Shown: positions 12,190-24,625, counted from the first letter of the stretch. The stretch: 64,000 nt of DNA from Petaurus breviceps papuanus (GCA_028583685.1 JAMXIF010001253.1:35865088-35929087), one strand, 5' to 3'. Translations and numbers: made by a program. Notes: generated by a model from the letters alone, not told the origin.

Positions 12190-12212
12190 TCTCTCTCTTT
12201 CTCTCTCTCTCT
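12129..12212. repeat. (CT)n microsatellite in L1 3' UTR
   Basis: Nearly pure CT for ~58 bp, then interrupted CT/TTC to 12212. Confidence 0.95.
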
Positions 12213-12268
12213 TGCTTTGTTTTGTTCCTTCTTTCTCATTGTTCATTCCATTGGTTTTAATTCTTCTT

Positions 12269-12572
12269 CTTTTTTTTTAAAGCAATTGGGGTTAAGTAAC
12301 TTGCTCAAGTTTACATGGCCAGTTATTTCTGGGTGTTGTGGTAAGTATCTGATCCCGGATTCAATCCCCAGGTCATCCCAATGCTGGGGCTGGGGCTCTT
12401 ACTCGCTGAGCCACCTGGCTGCCCCTAAGCAATTGGGGTTAAGTAACTTGCTCAAGGTTACACAGCCAGGTGTTTCTGGGTGGGTGCTAAGTGTCTGAGC
12501 CCGGATTAGATCCCTAGGTCGTCCTGACACTGGGGCCAGTGCTCTTTCTCGTTGTGCTACCTGGCCGCCCCA
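12269..12572 (-). mobile_element. Dimeric WSINE-like SINE with single target duplication
   Basis: Two head-to-tail copies of a ~150-bp tRNA-like SINE (12269-12425 and 12426-12572), both with inverted 5' end GGGGCRGCC and the block AAGCAATTGGGGTTAAGTAA. The A-tail (as T's) is only at the far left. A perfect 15-bp duplication GTTTTAATTCTTCTT lies at 12254-12268 and 12573-12587, outside the pair. The dimer therefore moved as one unit. Confidence 0.85.
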
Positions 12573-12804
12573 GTTTTAATTCTTCTTAATGTTTAATGTG
12601 AAGGTATCTGTAGGACCTTCAGTCATATATACAAATAATACAAATTATAGAACCTAAATAGGATTGCATGCCACCATGGAGTGGTAGGGAGGAGGTAAGG
12701 GAGGGGGAGAAAATTTGGAACTCAAGGGATTGTGGAACTGAATGTTGCAAACTAAAAGTAAATAAATAAATACATTTATTTAATTTTTTTTAAAAACAGT
12801 GTAT

Positions 12805-14640
12805 TAGAAAAAGTAATCTGACAACACTGTGTAGAATGGATTTGAAGGGAGGCAAGTAGATCTTAATAATAAAATTCAGATCATGCCCTTATCACCTCTC
12901 TCCTAGAATATTGCAATAGTCTCCTAATTGATCTTGCTACCTGAAGGCTTTTCCCTCTGCAAACAACAAAGCAGATTTTCCTAAAGCACAAGTATATCCA
13001 CGTCATTTTCTTATTCAATAATCTACATTGATTCACAATTATCTTTAGAATAAAATAAAAATTCCTCTATTTGGCATTGAGGTCTTTAATAAACTGATTA
13101 TAACCTAACATTCTAAGATATACATTATTCCCTTTTACTCATATAGCCCAACTTGCAATGATATTCAAAGGTAACAGTCCCCAGAGGGTATACCTGTTAC
13201 TCCTATACTCAAGTTTCTAGAAGTAACCCTGAGAAGCAAAATTTCTATTATTATCATTCTTGTGCCCTCACCAAGGTGCTCCCCAGTAATAATTAGCCAG
13301 ATAGACAATTAAAGTTCTTAAACAGAGCAATTAATGAGAAATTATATTAAGAACAGTTGGAAAAAATTTCCCCAAAAGGCTAAGGGTATCAAGCCGCACA
13401 TATCAATAATATACACAGAGAATGTATACAAAATTTGAATTACAATCATAGTGAGGCACATGTATAGAGATCATATGTGGCAAAAAGATAACTCACAATT
13501 TCTGGTGCTTTATGGACTAGAACTTCCATCTTGAGTCCATAGACAGTATTCTTTCTAGTTTAAGCAGTTATATCTTCCACAATGCTGTCACCATCTTTGA
13601 GTGATTGCATTTCCTTATCTGCCTGTAGACACTTCCAGCCACTAATAACTCCAGAGATGGTTGCTCCTACCACTGCTACTGCTACTGCTATTACTACTAC
13701 TACTACTACTACTACTTCTACTACTACTACTACTACCACCACCATTCAACTCCAATCACCAAAGGTCAACTCCAATGGGACCTCTAATGGCACCTTTAGA
13801 ATTCTGAAACTCAAAATGTCTCCTAGACACTTCTATCCTAGAATACCCATTTGCCTAAGATCAGTAAAAAGCAAACACAGAAGCAGCAATGTGCTCACAG
13901 CTGACATGGTAGGGTGGGTAAAAAAAGATGACTGTTCTTCTCCTGGCCCAGATCTTGGATGAAACTCAAAGTAGCCCTACTTTCTTATAGCCTCAATGAA
14001 AAGACAGGAATTAAAATGTGAGTCACTTCTTCTGTACCCCATAGAGTTCTATTTCAATACACACTGAGTAATTATTAGTTCCTCTAACTCCAGTCAATTA
14101 GAAGACTTTTCATCATCTCACAGTACCTTCAATTCACACATGATCAGAAATGGCTCTTCCCCATGTCCCATATGGTAGCTTGAACTGGAACCAGGAAAGA
14201 GGTATCTGTATATTATCTGTGTATTCTCTAAATCTCCCCTCTCCCCTCACACCCACACTATTCCTCTGTCATTAAGTTCACTTTACCCAAAGTGATCTTG
14301 CTGTTTCTCACATTCACAAAACACTAAATGTCCCATCTATGTTCCTTTGCATATGTTGTCCCCCATGCCCGCAATGTGCTACTTTCTCACCTCTACTTCT
14401 TAGAGTCCCTCATTTCATTCAAAACTCAGCATAAGTGCCACCTTCCACAGGAAGCCTTTCCTTGTTCTCATCCTCAACTGTCAGTGCCTCTTCATCCCCC
14501 AAAATTTACCCGTATATATTCTGTATATACATTTTCTTTATACATTGTTTCCCTCTGCAAAATGTAAATTTAATATTTGCCTCACTGCCTAAGAGAGTAC
14601 CAGGCACATCCAGGTGATTAATAAATGCTTATCAGGAAGG
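12805..14640 (+). mobile_element. LINE-2 3' region, broken
   Basis: 12850-13140 and about 14090-14640 match the LINE-2 3' half, ending 'GTACCAGGCACATCCAGGTGATTAATAAATGCTT'. The middle (13140-14090) is unassigned apart from the triplet microsatellite. Confidence 0.65.
13668..13746. repeat. (ACT/CTA)n triplet microsatellite
   Basis: Interrupted ACT repeat with CTGCTA and CCACCACCA ends. It gives spurious poly-Thr and poly-Val open frames; not a gene. Confidence 0.95.
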
Positions 14641-14799
14641 GAATTAATAATTTTTTATTAATTAGTGAAATGCAGAAACTCCAGTAAGAATGTTCCTCCT
14701 ATACAGAATGGCATTTTGTTTTATTTAATGATGCTGCTAAGGAACAATAAGAAACAAAAAAAAAAGTCCTCATAGTCCTATTATAACTACAACTTTGTC

Positions 14800-15910
14800 A
14801 ATTTAGAGGCAGGACTTTAGTGGAGTTCCCCCAAAGATCACTCTCTAATTCTGTGCTATTTAACAGTTTTATCAATGTCTTGGATTGAGGTATACATGGA
14901 GTGCTTTTTCAAATGTGCAGATAACACAAATCTAGGGAACGTAACCAACATGTTGGAAAAGAGAGTCAAAATACAAAAAAAGATCTTAATAGGCCTAGAA
15001 TGTTGGGTTAACTTAATAAAGATAAATAGAAAGCCACTGAGGAAGGTAGGAGAGTAAAAAATTAACTTCCAAAATCCTAGATATATGAAATATCTCTAGG
15101 CAACCATTGGGGAAGGGGGGGACGGGGGAGAAAGAGAATAAATAAATAAATAAATAAACAAATATGAGGTTGGATAGATTAGGGGATTACAAATCAATAT
15201 GTCAGTAGAATAATAATGAGATATTGGGCTACATTAATTAAAAAACCAGTAGCCAACAGTGATATAGCTCTTTAAGATTTGCCAAACAATTTACATGTGT
15301 TATGTCATTTGATACTTACAACAATCCTGGGAGGTAGGTGCTATTTATTTTCATCTCTCTTTTAAAGATGAAGAAACTAATACTATAAGATGTTAAGTGA
15401 CTTCTCAGGATCACACAGCTAGGAAATATCTCAGATAGTTCAAGCTCAGGTCATCTTCACTCTAAATCCACTTTATTAAGTAGCAGCTAAAGAGAGGCAT
15501 AGTGTCCCCTAAAAGAAAAGTGATAATCCTACTATGCTAACCCTTCAACACACGAAATATGGATATTATGATCACTTCATGGCACCACATTTTTGGAAGT
15601 ATATTAAAAAACTGGTGAATGTCCACATTAGGGCAACTAGGACCAGTAAAAGTAACAGAAGGTGTTTACCCTATAGAAGAGAAAATTTACAGGGTGACAT
15701 GATAGAAGTCTTCAAATATTTAAAAGACTAGCATGTGGAAGAGGGATTGCACTTGATCTGTATTTTTCTAGAGACTAAAAATAGGAGAAGTGAAGTTGAT
15801 TAATACTAATTGTAAGGAAAAACTTGTGACTAATTAGAGCTATCCAAAACTGGAATGAGAGGCTTTGGTAGAAAATAGCTCTCTACCCCTCCCCCATTAC
15901 ACAACCTCAA
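14800..15910 (+). mobile_element. CR1/L3-type LINE 3' part with MIR inserted
   Basis: 14850-14960 encodes a decayed RT-like stretch with the 'FINVLDWGIHG' and 'CADNTNLG' signature of CR1/L3 reverse transcriptase. 15485-15910 matches the CR1/L3 3' end. A MIR lies at 15240-15480 between them. Confidence 0.6.
15240..15480 (+). repeat. MIR SINE
   Basis: Contains ACAATCCTGGGAGGTAGGTG, GATGAAGAAACTAA and GATCACACAGCTAGGAA, the standard MIR blocks in order. Confidence 0.85.
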
Positions 15911-16490
15911 GATAAAAGCAGGATGACCATTTGGGGGATTTTTTTTGAAAGGTATTCTCCATCAGCTATAATTTGAACAAGATGACCTTCAAGATTACTT
16001 TCAACACTGAGGTTCTGTGTCTCCTTTGCTGTCACTCTACATTTTAAAAAATTACTGGTTGTCTTTATATCTCTAAGGGAGATCTCTGCTGCCACCTTCT
16101 GGGTACTAAGTGGATTTACTTTTTTCCTTGTTTTCCTATACTATGTACCTTTTTCAGGATTTTTTTTCTTTTTTTTTTTTTTGTCATATATAATGCTATA
16201 CACTACAAGGGGGAAATAGCAATGGTGCTTCCTATTTAGATATTTTTTATATTTTGTTTTTATGTAAATTTACTTTTTGATTGTATGGGGATAGGCTCAC
16301 AGCATCAAAAATCTAGAGCTAGAAGGGACTTTAAAAGACATTTGGACCAAGTTATTCATTTTACAGAGGGAACTGAGACACAGAACAGTTGAATGACTTT
16401 CTGAAAGTCATACACATAGTCAGTGCCAAGATGGGATTTGAACTAAAATCTTTTGATTACAGAACCAACAATCATTATTTATGGAATGTG
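15911..16490 (+). repeat. Unassigned sequence, then MIR-like SINE
   Basis: 15911-16295 shows nothing certain (T-rich tract at 16155-16185). 16300-16485 is MIR-like ('CTAGAGCTAGAAGGGACTTTAAAAGACATTTGG', 'GGAACTGAGACACAG'). Confidence 0.55.
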
Positions 16491-19240
16491 TTAGTTTTAA
16501 CTTTATAATAGCAAAGTACTGGAAACAAAGATGTCCATCAACTGGGCAATAACTAAATTAGTTATAGTGCATACATGGAATTAAATATTACTATGTTGTA
16601 AAAAATGATGACTATGATAAACTTAGAGAACCTTAGGGAGACATATAAGCAGACATTGAAAAGAAAAGGAAAAAGCAGAAAAATTGAAGAAATGAGCATA
16701 GGCTATAAGGAAACAAAACTATCATGTTTTGCAGATAATACAATGGCAAACTTAAAGAATCCTAGAAAGTTAACTAAAAATTAACTGAAACAGTTAACAA
16801 TTTTAGCAAAGTTGCAGAATATGAAATAAACCCACACAAATCATCAGCATTTCTATATACTACCTTAAAAACACATTAAGAAGAAACAGAAAGATAAATT
16901 TCACTTAAAATAATGGCAGACAATACAAAATACTTGGGAGTCAACCTGCCAAGACACATACAGGAGCTATATGAACACATTTATAAAAACACTGTTCATA
17001 CAAATAAAGACAGGTCTAAATAATTTGAGAAATATTAATTGCTTATGGGTAGACTGAGCCAATATAATAAAAATGACAATAATACTGAAATTAATTTATT
17101 TATTCAGTGTCATACTAATCAGACTACCGAAGAATTACTTTATAATGCTAAAAAACAAAACAATTCACAGGAAGAACAAAACATCAGGGAAGGACAAGGA
17201 AGATGGATAAGCAGTAACAAAAACAAACTATACTACAAAGCTGTAATCATCAAAACAATTTAGTATTGGATGAGAAACAAGGAGGTTGATCAATGGAATC
17301 GATTAGGTACATAATATATAGAAGCAATTGAACACCATAACCTAGCATTTAAAAAAACCAAAGATCCTAGTTATTGGAACAAGTACTCAATATTTTACAA
17401 AATCTGCTGGGAAAACTGAAAAGCAATCTGGAACAAACTAGGCATAGACCAACTTCTCACATTCTGTACCAAGATAAGCTCAAGGTAGATACATGATTTA
17501 AAGGGTGTCATAAGAAAATTAGGGTTGCATGAAAGAAATTACCTGATTGATCTATGGATACAGGAAGAGTTTGTGACAAGATAAAAAGAAATTCACAGGA
17601 GGCAAAATGTATAATTTTCATTGTTGTTTTTTCATTCTTCATTTTCAAAGAGGACCAATGACATCACAGGGTGATGTCTTAATTTACACATGAATTAGAT
17701 TTAAGTAAGGTAGAATTGTACAAAGTCATCAGCCTCACTCTCTTCCAGAGTCATCGTAGCCCAGTGGCAAGATAAAAGTCAAGATGACTGGTGGTGATCC
17801 AGAATGCAGTTGAGACAGTGGCATCTTTGATATCTAACTAAATTCTAACAGCTTTACAAGGATTGCTTCAACCACCTTCATGGCACTTGGAACAAATTGT
17901 TCTTATCACCCCATTCCACTGGGGGAAGTCTTCACATGTTCAGGTTAGACATCCCCTAACTCACTGATGGGTTTGAATCCCATTGGTTACCTTCAACCTG
18001 GTTTAGCCTGTCTGCCAAGATAGTTTTACCAGTGTGTAGTCACTGTGCATGGCATAGCGTCTTGGAATCACAAGCAAGAGTTGAGTGAGAGGTAGACACC
18101 AAAGGTGGATGAACAGCTATAAAAGTGCTCTCACACCAGAGGTGCTAGTCCTCCTTAACCACTGTAAGCATCCCTTAATTCTCCTTACATAAAATTAAAA
18201 AGATTTGCATGAACAAAATCAATGCAGCCAAAATTAGAGAAAAAGCAAGAAACTGGGGAGAAAATATTGGTTCCAGTTTCTCAGGTAAAGGACTCCTTTC
18301 TCAAATATATAGAAAATTGAGTCAAATTCATAGGAATAAGAACTAGTCACCAAGTGATAAATGATCAAGGGAGATGAAGAGAGAGTTTTCAGAGGGAGAA
18401 ATCAAAGCTATAGTCACATGAAAAATGTTCTAAATCACTAGAGAAATGAAATTAAAACAACTCTGAGGTACAACCTCACACCCACTGGATTGTCTAAGAC
18501 TACAGAAAAGGAAAATGGCATGCTAGAGAGGATGTGGGAAAATAAGTAAGTGTGTGGAAACCCTAAATACACTGTTAGTGAAGCTGTGATCTAGTCTGGT
18601 CATTCTAGAGAAAAATCAGGAATAATTTGGAAAAGCTATAAAACTATGCACACCCTTTAACCCACCAATACCAGGTCTATATTCCAAGAAGAATAAACAA
18701 AAAGGGAAAAAACCTCTATGTACAAAAATATTTATAACAGTTTTTTTTGTGGTGTCAAAGAATTGGAAAATGAGGGAATGCCCATCAATTGAGGCATGAC
18801 TAAACAAGTTACAATATATGAATGTGATGGAATATTATTGTACTATAAAAAAGATGGGAGGGAATGTTTTCAGAAAAACTTGGGAAGTCTTATATGGACT
18901 GGTGAAATAAAGTGAGCAGAACCCCTCCCTCTCATCCCCAATTTACACAGTAACAACAATATTGTAAAAACTGTGAAAGACTTGGTAACTGATCATCAAT
19001 ATGATGATCCAGAACAATTCCAAAGGACTCAATATGAAAAGTGCTATCCATATCCATATAGAGAAAGCAATGGGTTCCATTGACAATTTTTCACTTTTTT
19101 TCATAGCATCACCAATAAGTTATGCTTTGCATGACTTCATATGTCTATTGAGTATATTTTATTTCTTGCTTTTTTCAATGAATCCAGTTGATAATAGAGG
19201 GACAGAATTTGGGAAAATAAAATTAAGTTAAAAAATTCAT
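16490..19240 (+). mobile_element. Old L1, ORF2 C-terminal half and 3' UTR, interrupted
   Basis: 16490-16665 is a separate old L1 3' fragment. 16690-17619 and 18184-19240 form one L1 ORF2 stretch (post-RT region 'CACAAATCATCAGCATTTCTATATAC', later 'CACACCCTTTAACCCACCAATACCAG'). It is split by an unidentified insert at 17620-18175. All frames are broken. Confidence 0.75.
17620..18175. mobile_element. Unidentified 556-bp insert in L1
   Basis: Bounded by TAATTTTC (17612-17619) and TAATTCTC (18176-18183), a possible 8-bp duplication with one mismatch, and by continuous L1 sequence on both sides. It has no coding content, no clear terminal inverted repeats and no poly-A tail. Confidence 0.6.
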
Positions 19241-19689
19241 CTTTCTAATTTTTCTTTTTCCATTGGAGATACCACCATTTTTCTAGTTGCACTAAATTGC
19301 AACCTAAGCACCATCTTACCATTTATGTCTTACCACATATGTAATCAGTATCCATTACTTGTCAATTTTACATCCACAATATCTTTTATATCCATACCTT
19401 TCTCTTCATGTGACCACGACCCTATTTTAAAGCCCTGAGGACTTATCAATTACACTATTAAAAACTTTTCTAATTCATCTACCAGCTACTCCACTCTAAG
19501 GAATAGGGGCAGCTGCAATATTTTTAGATTCTAGCCGCAATAAAATATTGTAAAGAAGGCAAAACTTCAGATAATGGTGTTAATTTTATTGTTGATTTTA
19601 GTTTTCTTTTTCATACATCTATAATATATTAATTATGCCAGCATATTTAATAAAATACTTTTTTTCATTTGGTGTGATTTTCTATCTAC
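19241..19689. other. Unassigned AT-rich sequence
   Basis: No gene or recognised repeat. Confidence 0.4.
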
Positions 19690-19925
19690 AGTAAATAGAG
19701 CACAAGGACTGGAGTCAAGAAAACTTACCTTCCTGACTTCATATATGGCCCTAGACACTTACAAGCTGGGTGACCCTGGGTAAGTCACTTAACTGTATTT
19801 GCCTCAGTTTCCTTATCTGTAAAATGAGCTGGAGGAAAAAAAATGACAAATCATTTCAGTATCTTTCCCAAGAAAGCCTCAAATGGGGTTACAAAGAGTC
19901 AGAAACAACTTAATAATGACAACAA
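19690..19925 (+). mobile_element. MAR1-like CORE-SINE
   Basis: tRNA-like head and 'GGGTGACCCTGGGTAAGTCACTTAACT', then core 'CTCAGTTTCCTTATCTGTAAAATGAGCTGG' and tail 'CTCAAATGGGGTTACAAAGAGTCAGAAACAACT'. The layout suits the marsupial MAR1 family. Confidence 0.8.
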
Positions 19926-20159
19926 CATAGATTTTTAAAGAATGATGCACAAAAATGAGGATTTCTTTACCGCAGCTTTTGTCTTCATGCATTTGGAACT
20001 GAAGAAATAGTTCAATCAAGGAACCAAAGCATATTCTACTGCCAAGTGAGTTATTCTCTCAAGGGCATACCATCCTCCTCCATGTACCAGCCCTGAAAGT
20101 ATTTCTCTGATAAGGTGACCAATGTAGAAAAGAATACCAGTATGAGGAAGGAGTTGATT

Positions 20160-20802
20160 GAAATTAAAGCTTCACACAGCTTTTTTTGAGGTGACGAAGA
20201 ACTGGAAATCAAAGGGATGCCCATCAACTGGGGAATGGCTAAACAAAATGCAGTATATGATTGTAATGGAAGATTATTGTGCTATAAGAAATGACAAGCA
20301 GGAATCAATGTAAAAAGTGGATTCTGAACAAACTTTGGAGCTGCAGAACCCACAAAATGACACTGAGAAGCTAACCTTCTGCTGAGGACAGCCCAGCAGG
20401 CTGGTGGGAAGCAGCCAGCACAGCGCTCTGGGAGCCCAGGTGAGCCCAGGCTCATGTGAGCCAGAGGTTTTAGCCCCAGGGAGGGTCTGACCAGCCACTA
20501 GCCAGAGAGACTCCAGATCAGCAGCAGCTGTGGCCATTTCCAGAATTAACAACACATAGATGCTAAAGACAAAGTGAGAGGTCAGTGCAGTCTGGACTTT
20601 GGGATACAGTAAGTGGGAGTGCATTGGCTTCCTGTCCATCTGCTGGGCTGCCTTCAGAGGGAGATTTGTTTCTCTCTTTCAATTTGTGTGTTCTTTAGCT
20701 CTAAAATCTGTTTAGAGTCATATTTTATAGGCATTTTAGGTGGTTATGAGGGGAGCTCATGGAGTTTTCCTGCTTTTATGATGCCATCTTGGCTCTGCCC
20801 CT
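20160..20802. mobile_element. Rearranged L1 pieces: ORF2 end, + 5' UTR, - 5' UTR
   Basis: 20165-20295 is a + strand L1 ORF2 3' fragment. 20300-20625 is a + strand L1/HAL1 5' UTR lacking its first ~60 bp. 20640-20802 is the start of an older 5' UTR on the - strand (ending GATGCCATCTTGGCTCTGCCCC). The head-to-head order is unusual. Confidence 0.65.
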
Positions 20803-20829
20803 CTTTTACTTATTTTTAATCTCTCCCTC

Positions 20830-23170
20830 TCCACTAGTTCTTTTCCTACTGCTTACAAATATACCTATGTCTCCCCTATCCTTAAAAATCCTCCCTTGAC
20901 CTTTGCATCCTATATCCCTTCTGCCCTTTGTAGCTAAATTCCTTGAAAAAGCCATCTGGAATAATTGCCTCCACTTTCTTTCCCCTCACTCTCTTCTTCA
21001 ACTATTTTCTCCAAAGTTACAAATATTGTCTTAGTTACCAAATCCAACGGTCTTTTCTCAACCTTCATTCACCTCAACCTCTCTGCAGCATTTGACACTA
21101 CTGATTCTCTTCCTTAATACTCTCTTCTCCCTGGGTTTTCAGGGTACCACTCTTTCCTGGTTCTCCTCCTATTTGACTGTTCTTTCTCTGTCTCTTTTGC
21201 TGAATACTCTTCCACATCATTCTCTCTAACCATGGGTGGCCCTCATGGTCCTTTCCTGGGCCCTCTCCTCTTCTCCCTATATACTACTTTATTTGGTGAT
21301 CCCATAGGTTCCCATGGATTTAATTACCATCTCTATGTTTATGATTCCCAAATCTATCTATCCTGTCCCAATCTCTCTGATAACCTTCAGTCTTGCAACT
21401 CCCACTGCCTTGTATACATATCAAACTAGAAATCCAACAGACATCTTAAACTCAATATGTCCAAAATTGAACTCATTATTTTTCTCCCTAAACTCCTCCC
21501 AACCTCTACCTTCCTTATTACTATGGAAGGAAGCACCATCCTTCTAGTCCCTCAGGTTTACAATCTGGGAAGCATCTAGAATATCTTTCACCACAACTAC
21601 TACCACCCCAATCCAAGCTATTGATAAGATCAGTTGTAATGGAATGGGAATTTGAAGATCTTCCCTGCCCCTTACTAGACCTAGGGGGGAGTTTGCAGAC
21701 CTCCCCTGCTTTGAAAGTAAACTCTGCCCCCAACAGACTGAACATAATCACATGGAGCCTGTGATAGAGGGAATTTGCTGAAGGGTACAGCAGAGCCCAC
21801 AGGAAGCTTCCCTGCAGTGAAGATAAACTCTGTCCCCTAATAGGCTGAATGTAGTCACATGGAGCCTGTGGTGGGAGGAGTTTGCTGAAGGGAAGCAGAG
21901 CCCACAGGAAGTTAGTGGTCAGAGCTAGCCAGATGGTGGGGGAGAGAGGAGCCCAGGCAAGGAGATAGAGAGGTTTGTGAGTAAATATTGATTTTGTGTT
22001 GGTTTGTGGGAAGGCTAAAGGGTGGCATGACTCTCAGTGTTATTATGGCTTCTGAATATCTTTGGTACTATGATGGAATTGGCTTACTGGTTCTGGGATT
22101 GGGTTTTCTGGTGTCTAAATAAACCCTTCTATCTGGAGAGTTTGGTATATTTTGCGATCGAATGTCATGTGATACTTATAGTCACAGTCTTTATCTTGAT
22201 TGTGGGCACTGTAAATATTGCATTAGCACTACATACACCGGTTGATTTCACCTTGGCAACATCTCTCAAATATACCCCCCTTCCCTTCTCTGACACTGCC
22301 ACCACTCTGGTACAGGTTTTCATCACTTCACATCAGGACTATTGTAATAGCTTGCTAGTGAATCTGCTTGCCCCTAAAATCTCCCTACTCCAACTAATCT
22401 GTTCAATTCAGCCATTAAAAAGTTATTTTTCCTAAAAAGGAGCTTTCATAGCTTATTTACATCTATGTATATAAAGTAGACTTTTTTTTTTTAAGAAGCT
22501 TTATTGTTGCCTTTTGTTTCTATATCACAGTCATTTCCAGGTATGGCATCCCCTTCCTCCCATCCTCAGTCTAGAACTCTCCCTTTTAACAGTTAGGCAC
22601 AACTATACAATGAGGCATATACATGATACAATGAGGCAGTCTGATAGTATTTGCAACATTCTGATGGGAAAATGGGTTGGAGGTATGCTCATTATCTGTT
22701 CTCCCAGGGTACAATTGGTTATTACAGTAACTCAAGACTTTTCTAATCCAGTTTTCTTACCCTTTACTCCCCAAGATGCATTCTCTGATGCAGTGCCTTC
22801 TGACTGTTCCATGAACAAGACACTCCTCATGGTTCTGGGAATTTTCTCTGGCTGTCCCCCATACCTGGAACATTTTCCCTCTTCTGCTGTGAGTACTGAG
22901 CTCCCTGGCTTCCTATGAATCCAACTAAAATTTTACCTTCTACAGTAAACCTTTTCCAACCCCTCATAATTCCAGCAACTTCTCTCTGCTAATTATTTCC
23001 TATTTATCTTACTTATAACTTGTTTTGTCTATATTTGTTTGCATGTTATCTCCCTGTTATACTGTAAACTCCTTGTGGTCAGGGACTGTCTTTTGCTTCT
23101 TTTTAAATCCCCAGCACTTAGCAGAGTACCTGGCACATAGTAGGCACTTAATAAACGATGATTGATTAAC
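20830..23170 (+). mobile_element. LINE-2, RT to 3' end, with two insertions
   Basis: Frame from about 21232 reads GPLLFSLYTTLFGDP and then a decayed YxxD box (YVYDSQIYLS), the L2 reverse-transcriptase signature. It continues to the 3' end 'GCACTTAGCAGAGTACCTGGCACATAGTAGGCACTTAATAAA' near 23155. It is interrupted by the LTR at 21635-22237 and by a second insert at about 22475-22740 that begins with a T-run. Confidence 0.8.
21635..22237 (+). mobile_element. Solo LTR inside LINE-2
   Basis: Fossil. Starts TGTAATGGAATGGGAATTTG and ends ...CACTACATACA; the start resembles the inverted LTRs elsewhere in the window (GAAGATCTTCCCTGCCCC shared). An AATAAA signal is at about 22118. LINE-2 sequence continues across it (to 21634 and from 22243). 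Flanks TCAGT and CCGGT may be a decayed 5-bp duplication. Confidence 0.7.
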
Positions 23171-23782
23171 TGGAATTGTAACAGTATAGACCCAAGGGTT
23201 AGACATAGAAGCAAGCACATAATCCCTGAGATCAGAAGTGGTAAAGGTTTTCCGTCAATACTATCCAATGAAGTCATCAGTTAAAGGTTTAAGTAGAAAT
23301 TCTGAGGAAAATATAGTATGAGTTCATGGTATAATGGGCAAACTTAAGTCTGGAGAAAGAATAGAAAATTCTGCCCCAAGCATTCCACATGTTGGTAGAA
23401 GGAATGGCAGTGGGATGGGATGGGGTAGTTTACTATCAGCAACAATTACAAGAGAGTTTAGAATATTCAGGCTGAATCAGATATTTCAGTTAATGTGCCT
23501 TTAATTTCACACCTCCTTTTCTTTTTTTAATTCTTCTGGTTCAATTTCTGTGTCTGCAACCAGTTTCCTGCTCATCTCAATTTTTTTGAATTGCAACATT
23601 TTGTTAAAACCCAATACAAACCCCATCTAGCTTTCAGTTAATAATTTATGTCTTTCAGTTTGGATCCTACGTCTTGTACCCTACAGATGAGGATTTTAAT
23701 TATCCAGACATTTAATGTAGTTCTTTCTCTTTTGCCCTCTCTCCAAGCAAGAGTACGTCCAATTCTATTTTCTTCTTCAGAG
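23171..23782. other. Unassigned intergenic sequence
   Basis: No gene or clear repeat recognised. Confidence 0.4.
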
Positions 23783-23794
23783 GATAAAAGGATA

Positions 23795-23962
23795 GGGGCA
23801 GCTAGGTGGCCCAGTGTAGAGCACAGATCCTGGAGTCAGGAGGACCTGCATTCAAATCTGGCCTCAGACACTTAAAACTTATTAGCTATGTAACCTTAGG
23901 CAAGTCACTTAACCCCAATTGCCCTGCCTTCCTCCCTCCAAAAAGACCAAAAAAAAAAACCC
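23795..23962 (+). mobile_element. tRNA-like SINE
   Basis: Starts GGGGCAGCTAGGTGGCCCAG, box-B-like TTCAAATCTGGCCTC, ends in A-rich tail. Flanks GATAAAAGGATA (23783-23794) and GATAAAAAGATA (23963-23974) form a 12-bp duplication with one mismatch. Confidence 0.85.
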
Positions 23963-24625
23963 GATAAAAAGATAAAGGAGGAATGTTAAAAAAGGTGGAA
24001 ATTTTGGAAACTTTGAAGGAAAATGACCATCCTATCTTATAATTTGTGAGAGATTAGAGAAGTCAAATTTATAAGAAGAGCCATTATCCAATTGACAAAT
24101 GATCAAAGCATATTAATAGATAGTTTTCAGAAGAAGAAATCCAAGTTATCAATAGCAATGTGAAAAATGCTCTTAATCACTAATAACTAGAGAAATGCAA
24201 ATTAAAACAACTCTAAGATTCTGCCTCATAATCAACATATTGCCTAAGTGACAAATAAAGGAAAGTGACAAATGCTGGAGGAACTATAGGAAAACAGGTA
24301 CATTAATTCAGTGTTTGTGGGGCTGACTGGTTCAACTATAATTTGTAACTAAGTCTAAAAAGCTATTAACCTGTGCATACCCTTTGACTTATAGATACCT
24401 CTATTAGGTCTATACCCTCAAGGAGATCAAAGTAAGGGGAAGGAGATCCATATTACAAAAATATTTATAGCAATCATTTTTGTGGTGTCATAAAATTGGA
24501 AACTGAAGGAAGGGATGCCCATCAACTGGGTAATGGCTAAACAAGTAATGGCCTATGAATAATATGGAATACTGTTGTAATGTAAGAAATAATGAAGGGG
24601 GTGGTTTAAAAAACAAACAGACCTG

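Larger units (their letters stand above)
11348..12792 (+). mobile_element. 5'-truncated L1, ORF2 C-terminus and 3' UTR
   Basis: Typical L1 ORF2 tail (inserts such as GATGTGGAAAAATTGGAACACC, CCTTTGACCCAGCAATACCAC) and 3' UTR, ending in an AAATAAATAAAT tail. A perfect 12-bp target duplication AAAACAGTGTAT flanks it at 11336-11347 and 12793-12804. It carries a (CT)n tract and a dimeric SINE inside. Confidence 0.85.

Noticed and set aside
12030-12239. Arg-Glu repeat protein on the - strand and Leu-Ser repeat on the +
   Set aside because: Both are translations of the (CT)n microsatellite.
13560-13962. Poly-Val and poly-Thr open frames
   Set aside because: Translations of the triplet microsatellite at 13668-13746.
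14875-15057. Small host gene (60 aa)
   Set aside because: Matches decayed CR1/L3 reverse-transcriptase text.
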